Shown: positions 1 through 9,583, counted from the first letter of the stretch. The stretch is 64,000 bases of DNA from Chitinophaga sp. HK235 (GCF_018255755.1 NZ_CP073766.1:2976001-3040000), one strand, 5' to 3'. The notes: generated by a model from the sequence alone, not told the origin. Translations and numbers: made by a program.

Positions 1-1529
1 TGCATACCGGTCTGCATGGCGTCCCACATCTGTTTTTTGCCGAACAGGGAGTCTTTGAAGTTAGCCTGGTTACGTAAAACAGCATTATAGGATACACCGA
101 TTTTCTGGTACCATTTGGGAGTGCCCACCATTTCCTTTGGCTGGAAAGGATAGATGGTGTTCACGGTGAAGGTACCGTCCGGGAAGGAGATAGACACATC
201 ACGCGTGCTCAGGTTCTGAGAGTGGTTCAGGCCCAGGGTAAGGTTATAAGGCTTGCCCTGCCAGGTTTTGGAAAAGGTGATAGACGACCCGATGTTGTTG
301 TTAACACGGGTATTATAATCGAATACGTTATATCTGTTATATGAAGATGTTCCGAAGTTAACGCTGGCGCCAAAGTTTACACCAGGACGGGCTTTGCTGT
401 CCATGCTGTGGTTCCAGGTTACCCGGAAGTCTTTGGAAGTCTGGAACTCGGACTTAACGGCCGGGTCTCCAAAGCGGGTATTGGCAAAGCTCAGGTTGAG
501 GCCACCGTTGTATTTATAGCGTTTCCGGTAGGTAGGACTGGCGGTGAGGCTCCAGCTACCGTAGGAGTAAACATCACCCCGCAGGGTCAGGTCCATATGC
601 TCCCCCATACCAAAGTAATATCCTCCGTTTTCGAGGCCCATCCCTTTCTGCTGGTTCACCACATACTGCGGTGGCAGGATACCGGAGCGCTGGCCCTGGG
701 TGATAGGGAAGATGGCAAAAGGAATATAAAGTGGCGTGGGGATACCCATAATTTCCAGGTTAGCCGGACCGGAAATTACCAGTTTGTCCGGGATAACCTT
801 TATTTTGCGGGACCTGAAGCTGAAGTGCGGTGTGTCCAGATTACAGGTGGTATAACCGTTTTTGTAACCGAAAATGGTATTATCCGCTTCTTTTTTGGTT
901 AGTTCACTATGAATGTAACCTTCGCCGTACTGGGAGCGGGTATTGTAGATCTTTGCTTTCTGAGAGGTAAAGTTGTACCGGAGTGTATCCGATTCAAAGC
1001 TTTGGCCGCCGTCGTTCATCACGGGGCGTCCGATAAGTTTACCGGCAGTATCTTTGGCATTGGTAGCTTCCAGCACGCCGGTAGCCTGGTCAAAGTTCAT
1101 TTTTTCTGCCGAGAGATCGATACTTTTATACTTTGTGTTGGCAGCACCATACAGATAAAAACGCTTGTCGGGCACCATCAGAATAATGGAATCTTTGGCT
1201 TTGTAGTTTACCGGTGCGTCCAGTGTATCTTTGGAGACCTTGGGCACAAAGATGGTATCCACCGTTACGTGTTTGGTGGTGTCCTGATCCCGGGAAACCA
1301 CATTGGTATCCGAAGTAGGTTTAACCGCGGCTTTGCCGGCCTTGGGTTTTACCGTATCTTTCCGGGCGGGAACAGTATCTGCCAAATTTTTGTTAAAAGT
1401 CAGCGATGCGTGTGGCCTGGAGCCTCCGGACGCATCTATAATAAAGGGAACGGCAATAACCACACCTGCAAATACCAGGTATGTCTGCCGTAAAAACTTT
1501 TTATAATTATTTTTGTAACTAGAACTCAT
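1..1529 (-). CDS. lptD: LPS assembly outer-membrane protein LptD, partial (C-terminus beyond window)
   Basis: The minus strand is open from an ATG at 1529-1527 to the left edge, giving about 509 residues of the N-terminal part. The protein starts with a short basic segment and a hydrophobic stretch (LVFAGVVIAVPFII), then a Thr/Asp-rich linker. About residues 115-280 form an OstA/LptA-like region (KSIDLSAEKMNF, YNTRSQYGEGYI, PTPLYIPFAIFPIT), followed by beta-barrel-like strands rich in Y, N and G. This is the domain order of LptD, the outer-membrane translocon that inserts lipopolysaccharide. It is divergent from an amidase, and the downstream MCE and OstA-like genes make this an envelope-biogenesis neighbourhood. 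The family call is firm for the visible part; the barrel end cannot be checked. Plus-strand reading frames at 408-1493 are shadows of this gene. Confidence 0.85.
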   Translation of the reverse strand, partial: MSSSYKNNYKKFLRQTYLVFAGVVIAVPFIIDASGGSRPHASLTFNKNLADTVPARKDTVKPKAGKAAVKPTSDTNVVSRDQDTTKHVTVDTIFVPKVSKDTLDAPVNYKAKDSIILMVPDKRFYLYGAANTKYKSIDLSAEKMNFDQATGVLEATNAKDTAGKLIGRPVMNDGGQSFESDTLRYNFTSQKAKIYNTRSQYGEGYIHSELTKKEADNTIFGYKNGYTTCNLDTPHFSFRSRKIKVIPDKLVISGPANLEIMGIPTPLYIPFAIFPITQGQRSGILPPQYVVNQQKGMGLENGGYYFGMGEHMDLTLRGDVYSYGSWSLTASPTYRKRYKYNGGLNLSFANTRFGDPAVKSEFQTSKDFRVTWNHSMDSKARPGVNFGASVNFGTSSYNRYNVFDYNTRVNNNIGSSITFSKTWQGKPYNLTLGLNHSQNLSTRDVSISFPDGTFTVNTIYPFQPKEMVGTPKWYQKIGVSYNAVLRNQANFKDSLFGKKQMWDAMQTGM

Positions 1530-1705
1530 GTGTTAAGGCGGGCACAAACCTACAAGAAATTATACAAATTATTACAAAAGACAACTTGTAAAGTTTGGTG
1601 CCGTTCTGTGGGAAAGGTAGTGTAAACACGCATGGAGCAAAGGAATGATTAATTTAAACAGATAAACTTATTTTTTTATTTTTTGTGATCACAGCACCCA
1701 TTAAA

Positions 1706-2938
1706 ATGAGAATCATGCGCTGGAACCGATTTTGGATCTTAGGACTGGGAACATTATTCACCTGTACCTTTTTTATTCAGGCAAAAAACAATCCAGTTTC
1801 CAGGAAACAGGAAAACCCTATCAGAACTATTGTAATTGATGCGGGACACGGTGGTGAAGACCCCGGGGCTAAAGGAAGCTATTCCACAGAGAAACAGGTG
1901 ACACTGGCAGTAGCCCTGAAACTGGGCAAGATACTGGAAGACAACCTCCCTGATGTAAAGGTGGTGTATACACGAAAAGTGGACCGTTTCGATGATCCCC
2001 GCAGAAAAGCACAAATCGCCAATGATGCCAAGGGGGATCTCTTCGTTTCCATTCACTGTAACTCTACCGGCAAAATCCGGAAGGTGACCGGCTACAAAAC
2101 CGTTTACCGCAAGAAAGGCAAAAGGAAGATTGCAACACAGCAACCGGTATATGGCTATTTCGCCAGCAACGCAAAAGGTACGGAAACGTATATATGGGCT
2201 ACCAGTAAGAACAACGCCAAAATGGAATCCCTGAAACAAAACTCCGTGATCGTACTGGACGCCAATTCAGAAGAAACCAAACAGCTGATGGATGATACCG
2301 ACCCGGAAACATTCATTTTGCTCAACACCCTGCGTAACGCCTACTTCGACCAGAGCCTGCGCCTCTCTACCCTCATCGAAGATGAATTTACCAAGGTAGG
2401 TCGCATCAGCCGCGGCGCCAGACAAAGGAATGAAAAAGGGATCTGGGTACTGTCTGCCACTGCAATGCCAAGTGTACTGGTGGAACTGGGCTTCATCAGT
2501 AACCCGGAAGAAGAAGACTACCTGAACTCCGCCAACGGACAACAGGAACTGGCCATGGGTATCTTCAAAGCCATCAAACGGTACAGGGATGAACTGGAGC
2601 GCTTTACCAACAGCCGCAACTCTTCCCTGGGAGAGGAGACGACCGCCAGCCGCCCGCAGGCATACCACAAGGCAGGTAAATCCGGTAAAAAACCGGCTGC
2701 CCCCCGCCCCGATGATGAATACTGCGTGCAGCTGATGATATCAGATAAACTTTATACACCGGGAGCTTCCATTTTCAGGAAGCTCCATGGTAATATCGCC
2801 AGGGAGCAAATTGTCATGAATAAAAAAAAAATGCACAAATACACCTGGCGGCATATTAAATCAGACCAGCAGGCCACCACGGCTGTACGAAAAGCCCGGA
2901 AGCTCGGCTTCAAAGACGCTTTCGTAACTTCCTGCTAA
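1706..2938 (+). CDS. N-acetylmuramoyl-L-alanine amidase (Amidase_3) with C-terminal SPOR-like region
   Basis: Zinc-dependent amidase that cleaves the lactyl-peptide bond of peptidoglycan. Visible Amidase_3 signatures are IVIDAGHGGEDPGAKG (first His ligand), the glutamate in STEKQVTLA, SIHCNS (second His ligand) and LVELGFISNPEEEDYL. The N-terminus is a membrane or signal segment (FWILGLGTLFTCTFFIQA). The last 75 or so residues (DDEYCVQLMIS to ARKLGFKDAFV) resemble a SPOR peptidoglycan-binding domain. The frame is open from a GTG at 1685, but a near-consensus minus-7 box (TATTTTTTG, 1677-1685) covers that codon, so ATG 1706 (or 1715) is the better start. The gene is divergent from lptD and is followed 126 bp later by an MCE-domain gene. 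Confidence 0.9.
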   Translation: MRIMRWNRFWILGLGTLFTCTFFIQAKNNPVSRKQENPIRTIVIDAGHGGEDPGAKGSYSTEKQVTLAVALKLGKILEDNLPDVKVVYTRKVDRFDDPRRKAQIANDAKGDLFVSIHCNSTGKIRKVTGYKTVYRKKGKRKIATQQPVYGYFASNAKGTETYIWATSKNNAKMESLKQNSVIVLDANSEETKQLMDDTDPETFILLNTLRNAYFDQSLRLSTLIEDEFTKVGRISRGARQRNEKGIWVLSATAMPSVLVELGFISNPEEEDYLNSANGQQELAMGIFKAIKRYRDELERFTNSRNSSLGEETTASRPQAYHKAGKSGKKPAAPRPDDEYCVQLMISDKLYTPGASIFRKLHGNIAREQIVMNKKKMHKYTWRHIKSDQQATTAVRKARKLGFKDAFVTSC

Positions 2939-3064
2939 CCATACGTTCTCCCCAATACTTCCCCCCTTTTACCCCACTTTTCCCCTTTTTATTTCGAACA
3001 TTTTCTGTCTGCGACTTCCCGTGCACGCTTTTTGATTATTTTTGCGTGAACGTATACGAATCTC

Positions 3065-4069
3065 ATGCTCAAATTATCTAATGAAACCAAGGTTGGCATA
3101 CTTACCGTGTTGGGTATAACCTTACTCGTACTGGGCTTTAATGTATTGAAGGGAAAGAGCCTGTTTTCACGCAACAAAACCATATATGCAGTCTACAAAC
3201 AAGTAAATGGACTGCAGCCATCCAACGCTGTACAGGTAAACGGCCTGGTGGTAGGTAGCGTTTCAGAACTGAATGTAAAGGATAATGATCCCTCCCAAAT
3301 ACTGGTAACGATCATCCTCACCAAAAAAATAGATATCCCGCGCAACTCCGTAGCCCGCATCAGCAGCGATCTGCTGGGCGTTAAAACCGTACAGATGGAA
3401 CTCGGCAATGCTACAGAATACCTGAAAAGCGGCGATACCATCTATGCTGCCACAGTAGACGGCTCCATGACAGATGCCCTGAAAGAACAAATCAGCCCGC
3501 TCGTGAAAAAGCTGGAAGGCACCCTGTCCAATATCGACTCCGTACTGCTCGCCGTAAACGATATCCTCGACACCACCGCCAAAGGTAACCTCCAGGAAAC
3601 CATGCGCAATCTCAATACCAGCATGCGCCACTTTTCCCACACCTCCGCCTCTCTGAGCTCCCTCATGGACCCACAGAAAGGCAGTGTACACGCTACTTTC
3701 AACAACCTGGCCGCCGTTACCGGCAACATCAAAAACAATAACGAAAAAATCAGCGGCATCCTCGATAACGCTAAAAAAACCACCGATGCGCTGGCCAATG
3801 GCAATCTCGATAAAACATTGCTGCAATTCCAGCAAACAGTGACCAACCTCAACGCTACCATCGCCAAACTCAATACCACCGATGGTACCGCAGGACTCAT
3901 GCTGAATGATAAAAAGGTGTACAACAACCTCCAGAACTCACTCGGCAGCCTGAACAAGCTGTTGGAAGACCTCCGCGTCAACCCGAAACGTTATGTGCAT
4001 TTCTCCCTGTTCGGCAAAAAAGACAAAACGAAACCACTGCCTTCTGATACTGCAGCGGTACAACAATAA
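3065..4069 (+). CDS. MlaD/MCE family lipid-transport substrate-binding protein
   Basis: The 334-residue protein has one N-terminal transmembrane anchor (VGILTVLGITLLVLGFNVL, residues about 10-28). An MCE domain follows at about residues 38-115 (VNGLQPSNAVQVNGLVVGSV, then the SSDLLGVKTVQMELG end). A long helical C-terminal half rich in N, T and L comes after it. MCE proteins of the MlaD type form rings that carry phospholipids between the inner and outer membranes; this one would be anchored in the inner membrane facing the periplasm. A minus-7 box TATTTTTTG-like match (TATTTTTG, 3037-3044) lies 20 bp before the ATG, so it probably has its own promoter. The stop is 6 bp from the next start, so it is co-transcribed with the OstA-like gene. 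No MlaE/MlaF partner is in the window. Confidence 0.87.
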   Translation: MLKLSNETKVGILTVLGITLLVLGFNVLKGKSLFSRNKTIYAVYKQVNGLQPSNAVQVNGLVVGSVSELNVKDNDPSQILVTIILTKKIDIPRNSVARISSDLLGVKTVQMELGNATEYLKSGDTIYAATVDGSMTDALKEQISPLVKKLEGTLSNIDSVLLAVNDILDTTAKGNLQETMRNLNTSMRHFSHTSASLSSLMDPQKGSVHATFNNLAAVTGNIKNNNEKISGILDNAKKTTDALANGNLDKTLLQFQQTVTNLNATIAKLNTTDGTAGLMLNDKKVYNNLQNSLGSLNKLLEDLRVNPKRYVHFSLFGKKDKTKPLPSDTAAVQQ

Positions 4070-4075
4070 GCACTC

Positions 4076-5956
4076 ATGAATCAACATATCAGATCAGTCC
4101 TTTTACTGGCAGTCATATGCCTGGCAGCTATATTGCCCGCCAGCGCGCAGATCCCTGCGCAACCCGCCCCTAAAAAAGGTACCGTGATCGAAATCCTGGG
4201 TGCAGACACACTGCAGCTCATTGAGAAAGACACGATCAATATCACCCGCTTCATCGGCCACGCCAGATTTAAACAGGGTACCACCCTCTTCTTCTGCGAC
4301 AGCGCCGTCAAAAACAATAAAACCAATATCGTTGACGCATACGGCAACGTACATATCAATCAGGCCGACAGCATTCATATCTATGGCAACTACCTCAACT
4401 ACGACGGTAACACCCGGCTCGCCATCCTCAGAGAAAATGCCCGGCTCACCGATGGAAAAGTAACCATCACCGGCCCGGAACTGCAATACGATATGAACGC
4501 CAAAATAGGCAGCTACCTGAAAACAGGCCGCCTGGTCAACGGTAAAAGCGTCCTCACCAGCGATGAAGGCTACTACTACACCGAAACAAAGGAAATGCAC
4601 TTCCAGCGTAACGTGGTACTGGTAGACCCGGACTACACGCTCACTACAGACGCCCTGCTCTATAACACGGAAACCAAAATTGCCAACATCATCGCTCCCA
4701 CCACCATCAATGAAGGTAAGCGCATCATGTACGCCACCAGCGGTTATTATAATACCGACAAAGGTTATGGCAACTTCGGCAACCGTCCTACTATCGAAGA
4801 CAGCACCGGCACCCTCACCGCCGACAATATAGAAATGGACAAAATCACCGGTATGGCCTATGCCACCGGCAACATGGTATATAAAGATACCGTCCGCAAA
4901 ATGTCGCTGCTGGCTAACCATGGCATTGTGAACCAGAAGGAAAAGACCATCCTGGCCACACAAAAGCCGCTGCTGATCATGGAGAAAAACAAGGATACCA
5001 TGTACCTGGCCGCCGACACCCTTTTCTCCGGTATTATCCGGCCTGGCGACAGCCTCTCCATCCCCTCCGTGAGCGGCCTCAAAAGAGAACCGGTCAAGGA
5101 ACAGCTACGCCCTCTTAAAACCATCCGGCCAAAGGAATATATACCCATCAACATCTCTCCGGTCAATAAAGGCGACTCCCTCGCCAAAAAACAACTGGAC
5201 AGCGTTCCCGGAGCTATCATGATGTTTGTGGCCGACAGTGTACTCGCCAAAACCAAAAATAAACTCGACTCCAACCGGGTCAAACTGGTTAAAATGGCGC
5301 CGGCACCCGATATTATCGCGAAAGACTCCCTGCCTGGCATCAAACACCATGCAGACAGTATAGCTCTCTCCACACCGAAGGATACCGCAGACCAGCGCTA
5401 TATCCTGGCCTATCACCATGTACGGATGTTCTCCGACTCCCTCCAGGGTGTGGCCGACAGTGTATATTACTCTAGCAAAGACTCTATCTTCCGGTTCTTC
5501 CGTAATCCGGTATTATGGTCCAACAATACCACACAGCTCAGTGCAGACACGATGCTGATGTTCACCAAAAACCAGACTGCCGATAAAGTGCTGATGATCA
5601 AAAACGCTTTTATCATCAACGAAGCCGGCCCTGAAATGTATAACCAGGTGAAAGGCAATACCATCACCGGCTACGTGGCAGGCGAATCACTCGACTGGAT
5701 GCATGTGGAAGGAAACGCGGAAACCATCAACTACATAAAAGATCAGTCGGGCGCCTATATGAGCGTCAATAAAGCACAATGTGCTATCATCAACATCTTC
5801 TTTAAAAAGGGAGAAGTAGATAAAGTGGTAATGATTAAAGATCCGGAAGGAACAGTATTTCCTTTCACCCAAAGACCCAAAGAACAACTGCAGCTGGAAA
5901 ACTTCCACTGGGATATCAAACGGAAGCCCAAAACGAAGTACGAGCTAATGCAATAA
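4076..5956 (+). CDS. OstA/LptA-like periplasmic protein
   Basis: The 626-residue secreted protein has a clear signal peptide (SVLLLAVICLAAILPASAQ). The N-terminal half repeats the OstA/LptA pattern of short strands (FIGHARFKQGTTLFFCDSA, YGNVHINQADSIHIYGN, MHFQRNVVLVDPDYTLTTD, MAYATGNMVYKDT). A second beta-rich block lies near the C-terminus (about residues 440-600). This is the fold of LptA, which carries LPS across the periplasm; the length is about three times that of E. coli LptA, as is common for Bacteroidota OstA-like proteins. Its position 6 bp after an MCE gene and close to lptD supports an envelope lipid-transport role. Whether it is the true LptA or a related bridge protein cannot be decided from sequence alone. 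Confidence 0.85.
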   Translation: MNQHIRSVLLLAVICLAAILPASAQIPAQPAPKKGTVIEILGADTLQLIEKDTINITRFIGHARFKQGTTLFFCDSAVKNNKTNIVDAYGNVHINQADSIHIYGNYLNYDGNTRLAILRENARLTDGKVTITGPELQYDMNAKIGSYLKTGRLVNGKSVLTSDEGYYYTETKEMHFQRNVVLVDPDYTLTTDALLYNTETKIANIIAPTTINEGKRIMYATSGYYNTDKGYGNFGNRPTIEDSTGTLTADNIEMDKITGMAYATGNMVYKDTVRKMSLLANHGIVNQKEKTILATQKPLLIMEKNKDTMYLAADTLFSGIIRPGDSLSIPSVSGLKREPVKEQLRPLKTIRPKEYIPINISPVNKGDSLAKKQLDSVPGAIMMFVADSVLAKTKNKLDSNRVKLVKMAPAPDIIAKDSLPGIKHHADSIALSTPKDTADQRYILAYHHVRMFSDSLQGVADSVYYSSKDSIFRFFRNPVLWSNNTTQLSADTMLMFTKNQTADKVLMIKNAFIINEAGPEMYNQVKGNTITGYVAGESLDWMHVEGNAETINYIKDQSGAYMSVNKAQCAIINIFFKKGEVDKVVMIKDPEGTVFPFTQRPKEQLQLENFHWDIKRKPKTKYELMQ

Positions 5957-5960
5957 ATTC

Positions 5961-6026
5961 ATTTGATTATTGGGTTATTTGATTATTTGGTTGTTGCCCG
6001 ATAATCAAATAACCCAATAATCAAAT
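5961..6026. repeat. Perfect 26-bp inverted repeat between OstA-like gene and nhaA
   Basis: Positions 5961-5986 and 6001-6026 are exact reverse complements separated by 14 nt. Each arm is built from the word TTTGATTAT flanking GGGTTA. It starts 5 bp after the OstA-like stop and ends 25 bp before the TTG start of nhaA. It would form a very stable hairpin; there is no long T run after it. Likely a transcription end or processing signal between two co-oriented genes. Confidence 0.85.
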
Positions 6027-6051
6027 AATCTAATAACTAAATGTATTTATC

Positions 6052-7248
6052 TTGATCAGAAGCGCATTCAAAACCCTCCTGTCCCCCCTCCACACCTTTT
6101 TAAAAGACAGCCGTGCCGTAGGCATTATACTGATCCTCTGTACGATCATATCTATGGTACTGGCCAATTCTTCCCTGCAGGAAGGTTATGTTGACTTCTG
6201 GAACGCCCTTTTCAATCCTGCCGGCGGGCACCATTATCAGTACCGCTCCCTTTATCTTCCCAACTCCTATCTGTTATGGATAAACGACGGCATGATGGTA
6301 CTGTTCTTTTTTCTCGTAGGCATGGAAATCAAACGGGAATTGACTGTAGGTGAACTCTCTTCTATTCGTAAATCCATACTCCCCGTACTGGCAGCTATCG
6401 GCGGCATGCTCTTCCCCGCTCTCATCTTTACCTTATTTAACGCCGGTTCCGACTATTCCCATGGCTGGGGCATCCCCATGGCCACCGACATTGCGTTTTC
6501 CCTGGGTATCCTCTCCCTGCTGGGCAAAAGAGTACCGGTATCCCTGAAAATATTCCTGATGGCACTGGCCATTATCGATGACCTGGGCGCCATCCTTACC
6601 ATCGCCATTTTTTACACCCCGCATCTGGACATGCACTACCTGCTCATGGCGGGAGCCGTGTTGCTGATTCCGATATTACTCAATGTCCTGAAAGTAAAAC
6701 GCCTGATATTATATTATATACCCGGTGTGGTTTTGTGGTATTGCCTGTTCAACTCCGGCGTACATGCCACCATCGCCGGCGTTCTGCTGGCCTTCTGTAT
6801 CCCGCAGGAAAAAATTGCTGACCTGGTACACGATCTGCATGACCCGGTGAATTTTATTATCATGCCCCTCTTTGCATTGGCCAATACCGCGATACAACTG
6901 CCATCAGATGTAGTGGGCGCCTTGCATAATAATATCAGCTACGGTATTATTGCGGGCCTGGTGCTGGGCAAACCCCTCGGTATTTTCATCTTGTCATTTA
7001 CAGCTGTAAAACTGAAGCTGGCCAGTCTGCCTTCCAAATCAGGCTGGATGCAGCTGATCGGCGTAGGCCTTATTGCCGGTATCGGTTTTACCATGTCTAT
7101 TTTTATTTCTTCCCTGGCTTATGAAGAAAGAGAATATCAGATCATTGCCATTATTTCTGTTATCGCAGCTTCACTGATAGCGGGCATTGCAGGGTTTATT
7201 TTCCTCCGTATGCTGAAACCGGCCCCTCTCATCAAAAAAGGCAGTTGA
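6052..7248 (+). CDS. nhaA: Na+/H+ antiporter NhaA
   Basis: The 398-residue protein with about 12 membrane segments exchanges external protons for internal sodium. Signatures of NhaA are visible: the paired aspartates in LAIIDDLGAI (D176-D177), MATDIAFSLGIL, MVLFFFLVGMEIKRE and GIGFTMSIFIS. The length matches the family. The start must be TTG at 6052: the nearest upstream ATG (6041) is out of frame and meets a stop at once, and the residues after the TTG (FKTLLSPLHTFLKDSRAVGI) match the family N-terminus. It stands as a single transcription unit after a large palindrome. Confidence 0.95.
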   Translation: MIRSAFKTLLSPLHTFLKDSRAVGIILILCTIISMVLANSSLQEGYVDFWNALFNPAGGHHYQYRSLYLPNSYLLWINDGMMVLFFFLVGMEIKRELTVGELSSIRKSILPVLAAIGGMLFPALIFTLFNAGSDYSHGWGIPMATDIAFSLGILSLLGKRVPVSLKIFLMALAIIDDLGAILTIAIFYTPHLDMHYLLMAGAVLLIPILLNVLKVKRLILYYIPGVVLWYCLFNSGVHATIAGVLLAFCIPQEKIADLVHDLHDPVNFIIMPLFALANTAIQLPSDVVGALHNNISYGIIAGLVLGKPLGIFILSFTAVKLKLASLPSKSGWMQLIGVGLIAGIGFTMSIFISSLAYEEREYQIIAIISVIAASLIAGIAGFIFLRMLKPAPLIKKGS

Positions 7249-7373
7249 TAGCTGATTGGCACTGTTATTGTAAGCCTACTCCGAATTTTTGGATAGTCGT
7301 ATATACTTTAGAGTGATTAGCCAACGTTAATAGACGCATACATTTTTTGTATCAATTCAAATAGCAACAATCT

Positions 7374-7898
7374 ATGAAAAAAGTCGTGTTATTATTCAGT
7401 CTGATTGCCCTGCTGGCAGTACAGGCTAACGCGCAGAAAAAGAAAAGTTACGGTAGCAGCGTAGAAAACTACAATACCGCACTCGGTATCCGTGTGAACC
7501 CATGGGTGGTAGGTTTCACTATCAAGCATTTTATACAGGGCCCTCACGCCATTGAAGGTCTGGTAACCACCAACCACGAGCATAGGGCCAATGTTACTGT
7601 CACTGGTCTGTACGAATACCACTGGAACATCGGTAAGCCTGAGCTGAACATGTACGCTGGTGGTGGCGCGCACATTGGTTTCTATGACCGCCGTGACTAT
7701 GATTGGGACCGTTATATAGACAAGGGCAAAGGTACTTACGTATCTCCGGGTCTGGATGGTATCATCGGTATCGAATATACCTTCAAGAATATTCCTTTAA
7801 ACCTGAGTGCTGATCTCAAACCTTATGTACAGTTTGTTGGACCAACCAACTTCATTGGTGAAGAGATTGGCGGTTTATCTGCAAGATTCACTTTCTAA
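7374..7898 (+). CDS. Small secreted or outer-membrane beta-barrel-like protein
   Basis: The 174-residue protein has a clean signal peptide (VVLLFSLIALLAVQANAQ). The mature part alternates polar and hydrophobic residues in strand-like fashion (NVTVTGLYEYHWNI, LNMYAGGGAHIGFYD, VSPGLDGIIGIEYTF) and ends in Phe (LSARFTF), as in small outer-membrane barrels. I recognise no specific family. It is monocistronic, with a strong intrinsic terminator 27 bp after the stop. A structural barrel or porin-like role is an inference from composition and the C-terminal aromatic residue. Confidence 0.8.
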   Translation: MKKVVLLFSLIALLAVQANAQKKKSYGSSVENYNTALGIRVNPWVVGFTIKHFIQGPHAIEGLVTTNHEHRANVTVTGLYEYHWNIGKPELNMYAGGGAHIGFYDRRDYDWDRYIDKGKGTYVSPGLDGIIGIEYTFKNIPLNLSADLKPYVQFVGPTNFIGEEIGGLSARFTF

Positions 7899-7924
7899 CA
7901 GGAAATAAAACACTAATAACCCGT

Positions 7925-7957
7925 AAACGGATCATGGCTCACCATGATCCGTTTTTT
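7925..7957 (+). terminator. Rho-independent terminator
   Basis: A 13-bp perfect stem (7925-7937 with 7942-7954, AAACGGATCATGG) with loop CTCA is followed by T residues. It closes the small secreted protein gene and insulates it from nnr. Confidence 0.92.
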
Positions 7958-8001
7958 ATGTTCCGTCATTTTAAAGTACTTTTATTGTTCAACTGCTGGC
8001 T

Positions 8002-9519
8002 ATGAAAATCTTCTCAGCTGCCCAGATCCGGGAGGCCGACGCTTTTACGATAGCGCATGAGCCTGTGAGCAGCACCGACCTGATGGGACGGGCTGCAGGC
8101 AAATGTGCTGACTGGCTGATGGAACACTATCCCCCTTCCTATCCTTTTTATATTTTCTGTGGTAAAGGCAATAACGGTGGCGACGGGCTGGTGATAGCTC
8201 AAAAGCTGCTGGATGAAGGTTATCAGGTAACGGTTTGTCTGCTGGAATACGGTAGCAAAGCCAGCGAAGATTATATCTATTACTACCGGCGGCTGCAACA
8301 GCAATATGCAGGCCGTATCCGTGAAATCGCTGATGTAACCGGCTTTCCGGAGTTGCCCGCATCTGCTGTGATTGTGGATGCCATCTTTGGCACGGGTCTC
8401 AACAAACCGATAGAAGGCTGGCTGGCGGGTATTATTCACAAGATCAATGACCAGCATCCCCGTCATGCCATTGTGGCCATCGATATGCCCTCCGGACTGA
8501 AAGCGGATACCAGTTCCCGTAACACACCGGTCATACAGGCCCATCATACCCTCAGTTTCGAGTTTTACAAACTGGCTTTTCTGTTGCCCGAAAATGCAGC
8601 CGTGGCGGGGCAGGTGCATATTCTGCCTATCGGCCTGTCACCGGACTATATAACGCATACGTCTACACGTTACCATCTGACAGATCTGGACATGATGCGT
8701 ACCATTTATATGCCGAGGACACCATTTTCTCATAAAGGCACCTACGGTCATGCTTTGCTGATAGCCGGCAGCCGGGGCAAAATGGGCGCCGCAGTACTCA
8801 GCGCCAAAGCCTGCATCCGGGCTGGTGTAGGGCTGCTCTCCTGTCATATCCCCGGTTGCGGGTATGATATTATGCAGATCAGTGAGCCCTGTGCCATGTG
8901 TATTACTGATGAACTGCCCGACCACAGTACCCATTTTCACGAACAGGCCGATGCCCGCTATAAAACCATCGGCATAGGCCCGGGGCTGGGCACCGCTACA
9001 GCTACTGCCAGCTCCCTCGAAAAACTGCTGGCCACCTATAAACGCCCTATGGTCATTGATGCCGACGCACTGAATATGTTGGCCGTATATCCCTCCCTGT
9101 TATACCAGGTGCCGGCAGGTTCTATCCTGACACCTCACCCCAAAGAATTTGAGCGCCTTTTCGGACCTTCTGCCAATGATGTGGAACGGCTGGAACTGTT
9201 GTCCAAACAGGCTGTGCGCCTGCAGTTGTATATTCTGCTCAAGGGCAGGTATACCGCTATCGGCTGCCCCGATGGCGCAGTTTATTTTAATGCCACCGGC
9301 AACCCCGGTATGGCCACCGGCGGCAGCGGCGATGTACTGACAGGGATCCTTACCGGTTTGCTGGCCCAGGACTATTCTCCCAAAGCAGCTGTATTACTCG
9401 GTGCCTGGATACATGGCTATGCCGGCGACCTGGCCGCAGCACATCTCTCGCAGGAAGCCATGAGCGCGGCAGACATTATTTCCAACCTTGGCAACGCTTT
9501 TATGGAGTGCTTTTATTGA
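8002..9519 (+). CDS. nnr: Bifunctional NAD(P)H-hydrate repair enzyme (epimerase + ADP-dependent dehydratase)
   Basis: The 505-residue protein fuses two repair activities for damaged NAD(P)H hydrates. Residues about 1-215 are the YjeF-N epimerase (FCGKGNNGGDGLVIAQ, VDAIFGTGLNKP, AIDMPSGLKAD). Residues about 225-505 are the ribokinase-like ADP-dependent (S)-NAD(P)H-hydrate dehydratase (HKGTYGHALLIAGS, GPGLG, VIDADALN, LTPHPKEFERL, ATGGSGDVLTGIL). The order and length fit the common bacterial fusion. It is cytosolic and is preceded by a terminator and followed by 169 bp before hppA, so it is probably a single-gene unit. A near-consensus minus-7 box (TACTTTTA) lies about 20 bp before the ATG. Confidence 0.95.
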   Translation: MKIFSAAQIREADAFTIAHEPVSSTDLMGRAAGKCADWLMEHYPPSYPFYIFCGKGNNGGDGLVIAQKLLDEGYQVTVCLLEYGSKASEDYIYYYRRLQQQYAGRIREIADVTGFPELPASAVIVDAIFGTGLNKPIEGWLAGIIHKINDQHPRHAIVAIDMPSGLKADTSSRNTPVIQAHHTLSFEFYKLAFLLPENAAVAGQVHILPIGLSPDYITHTSTRYHLTDLDMMRTIYMPRTPFSHKGTYGHALLIAGSRGKMGAAVLSAKACIRAGVGLLSCHIPGCGYDIMQISEPCAMCITDELPDHSTHFHEQADARYKTIGIGPGLGTATATASSLEKLLATYKRPMVIDADALNMLAVYPSLLYQVPAGSILTPHPKEFERLFGPSANDVERLELLSKQAVRLQLYILLKGRYTAIGCPDGAVYFNATGNPGMATGGSGDVLTGILTGLLAQDYSPKAAVLLGAWIHGYAGDLAAAHLSQEAMSAADIISNLGNAFMECFY

Positions 9520-9583
9520 CAGCCAAAAGTGTAAATCACACCCCCATGAGCAGATATTAACAAATATCTCCCCTCCCCTTTTA

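Noticed and set aside
408..1493. Long plus-strand open frames at the left edge
   Set aside because: They lie opposite the clear LptD coding frame on the minus strand and show no family pattern.
1685..1705. GTG start for the amidase
   Set aside because: A near-consensus minus-7 box overlaps it; ATG 1706 or 1715 fits better.
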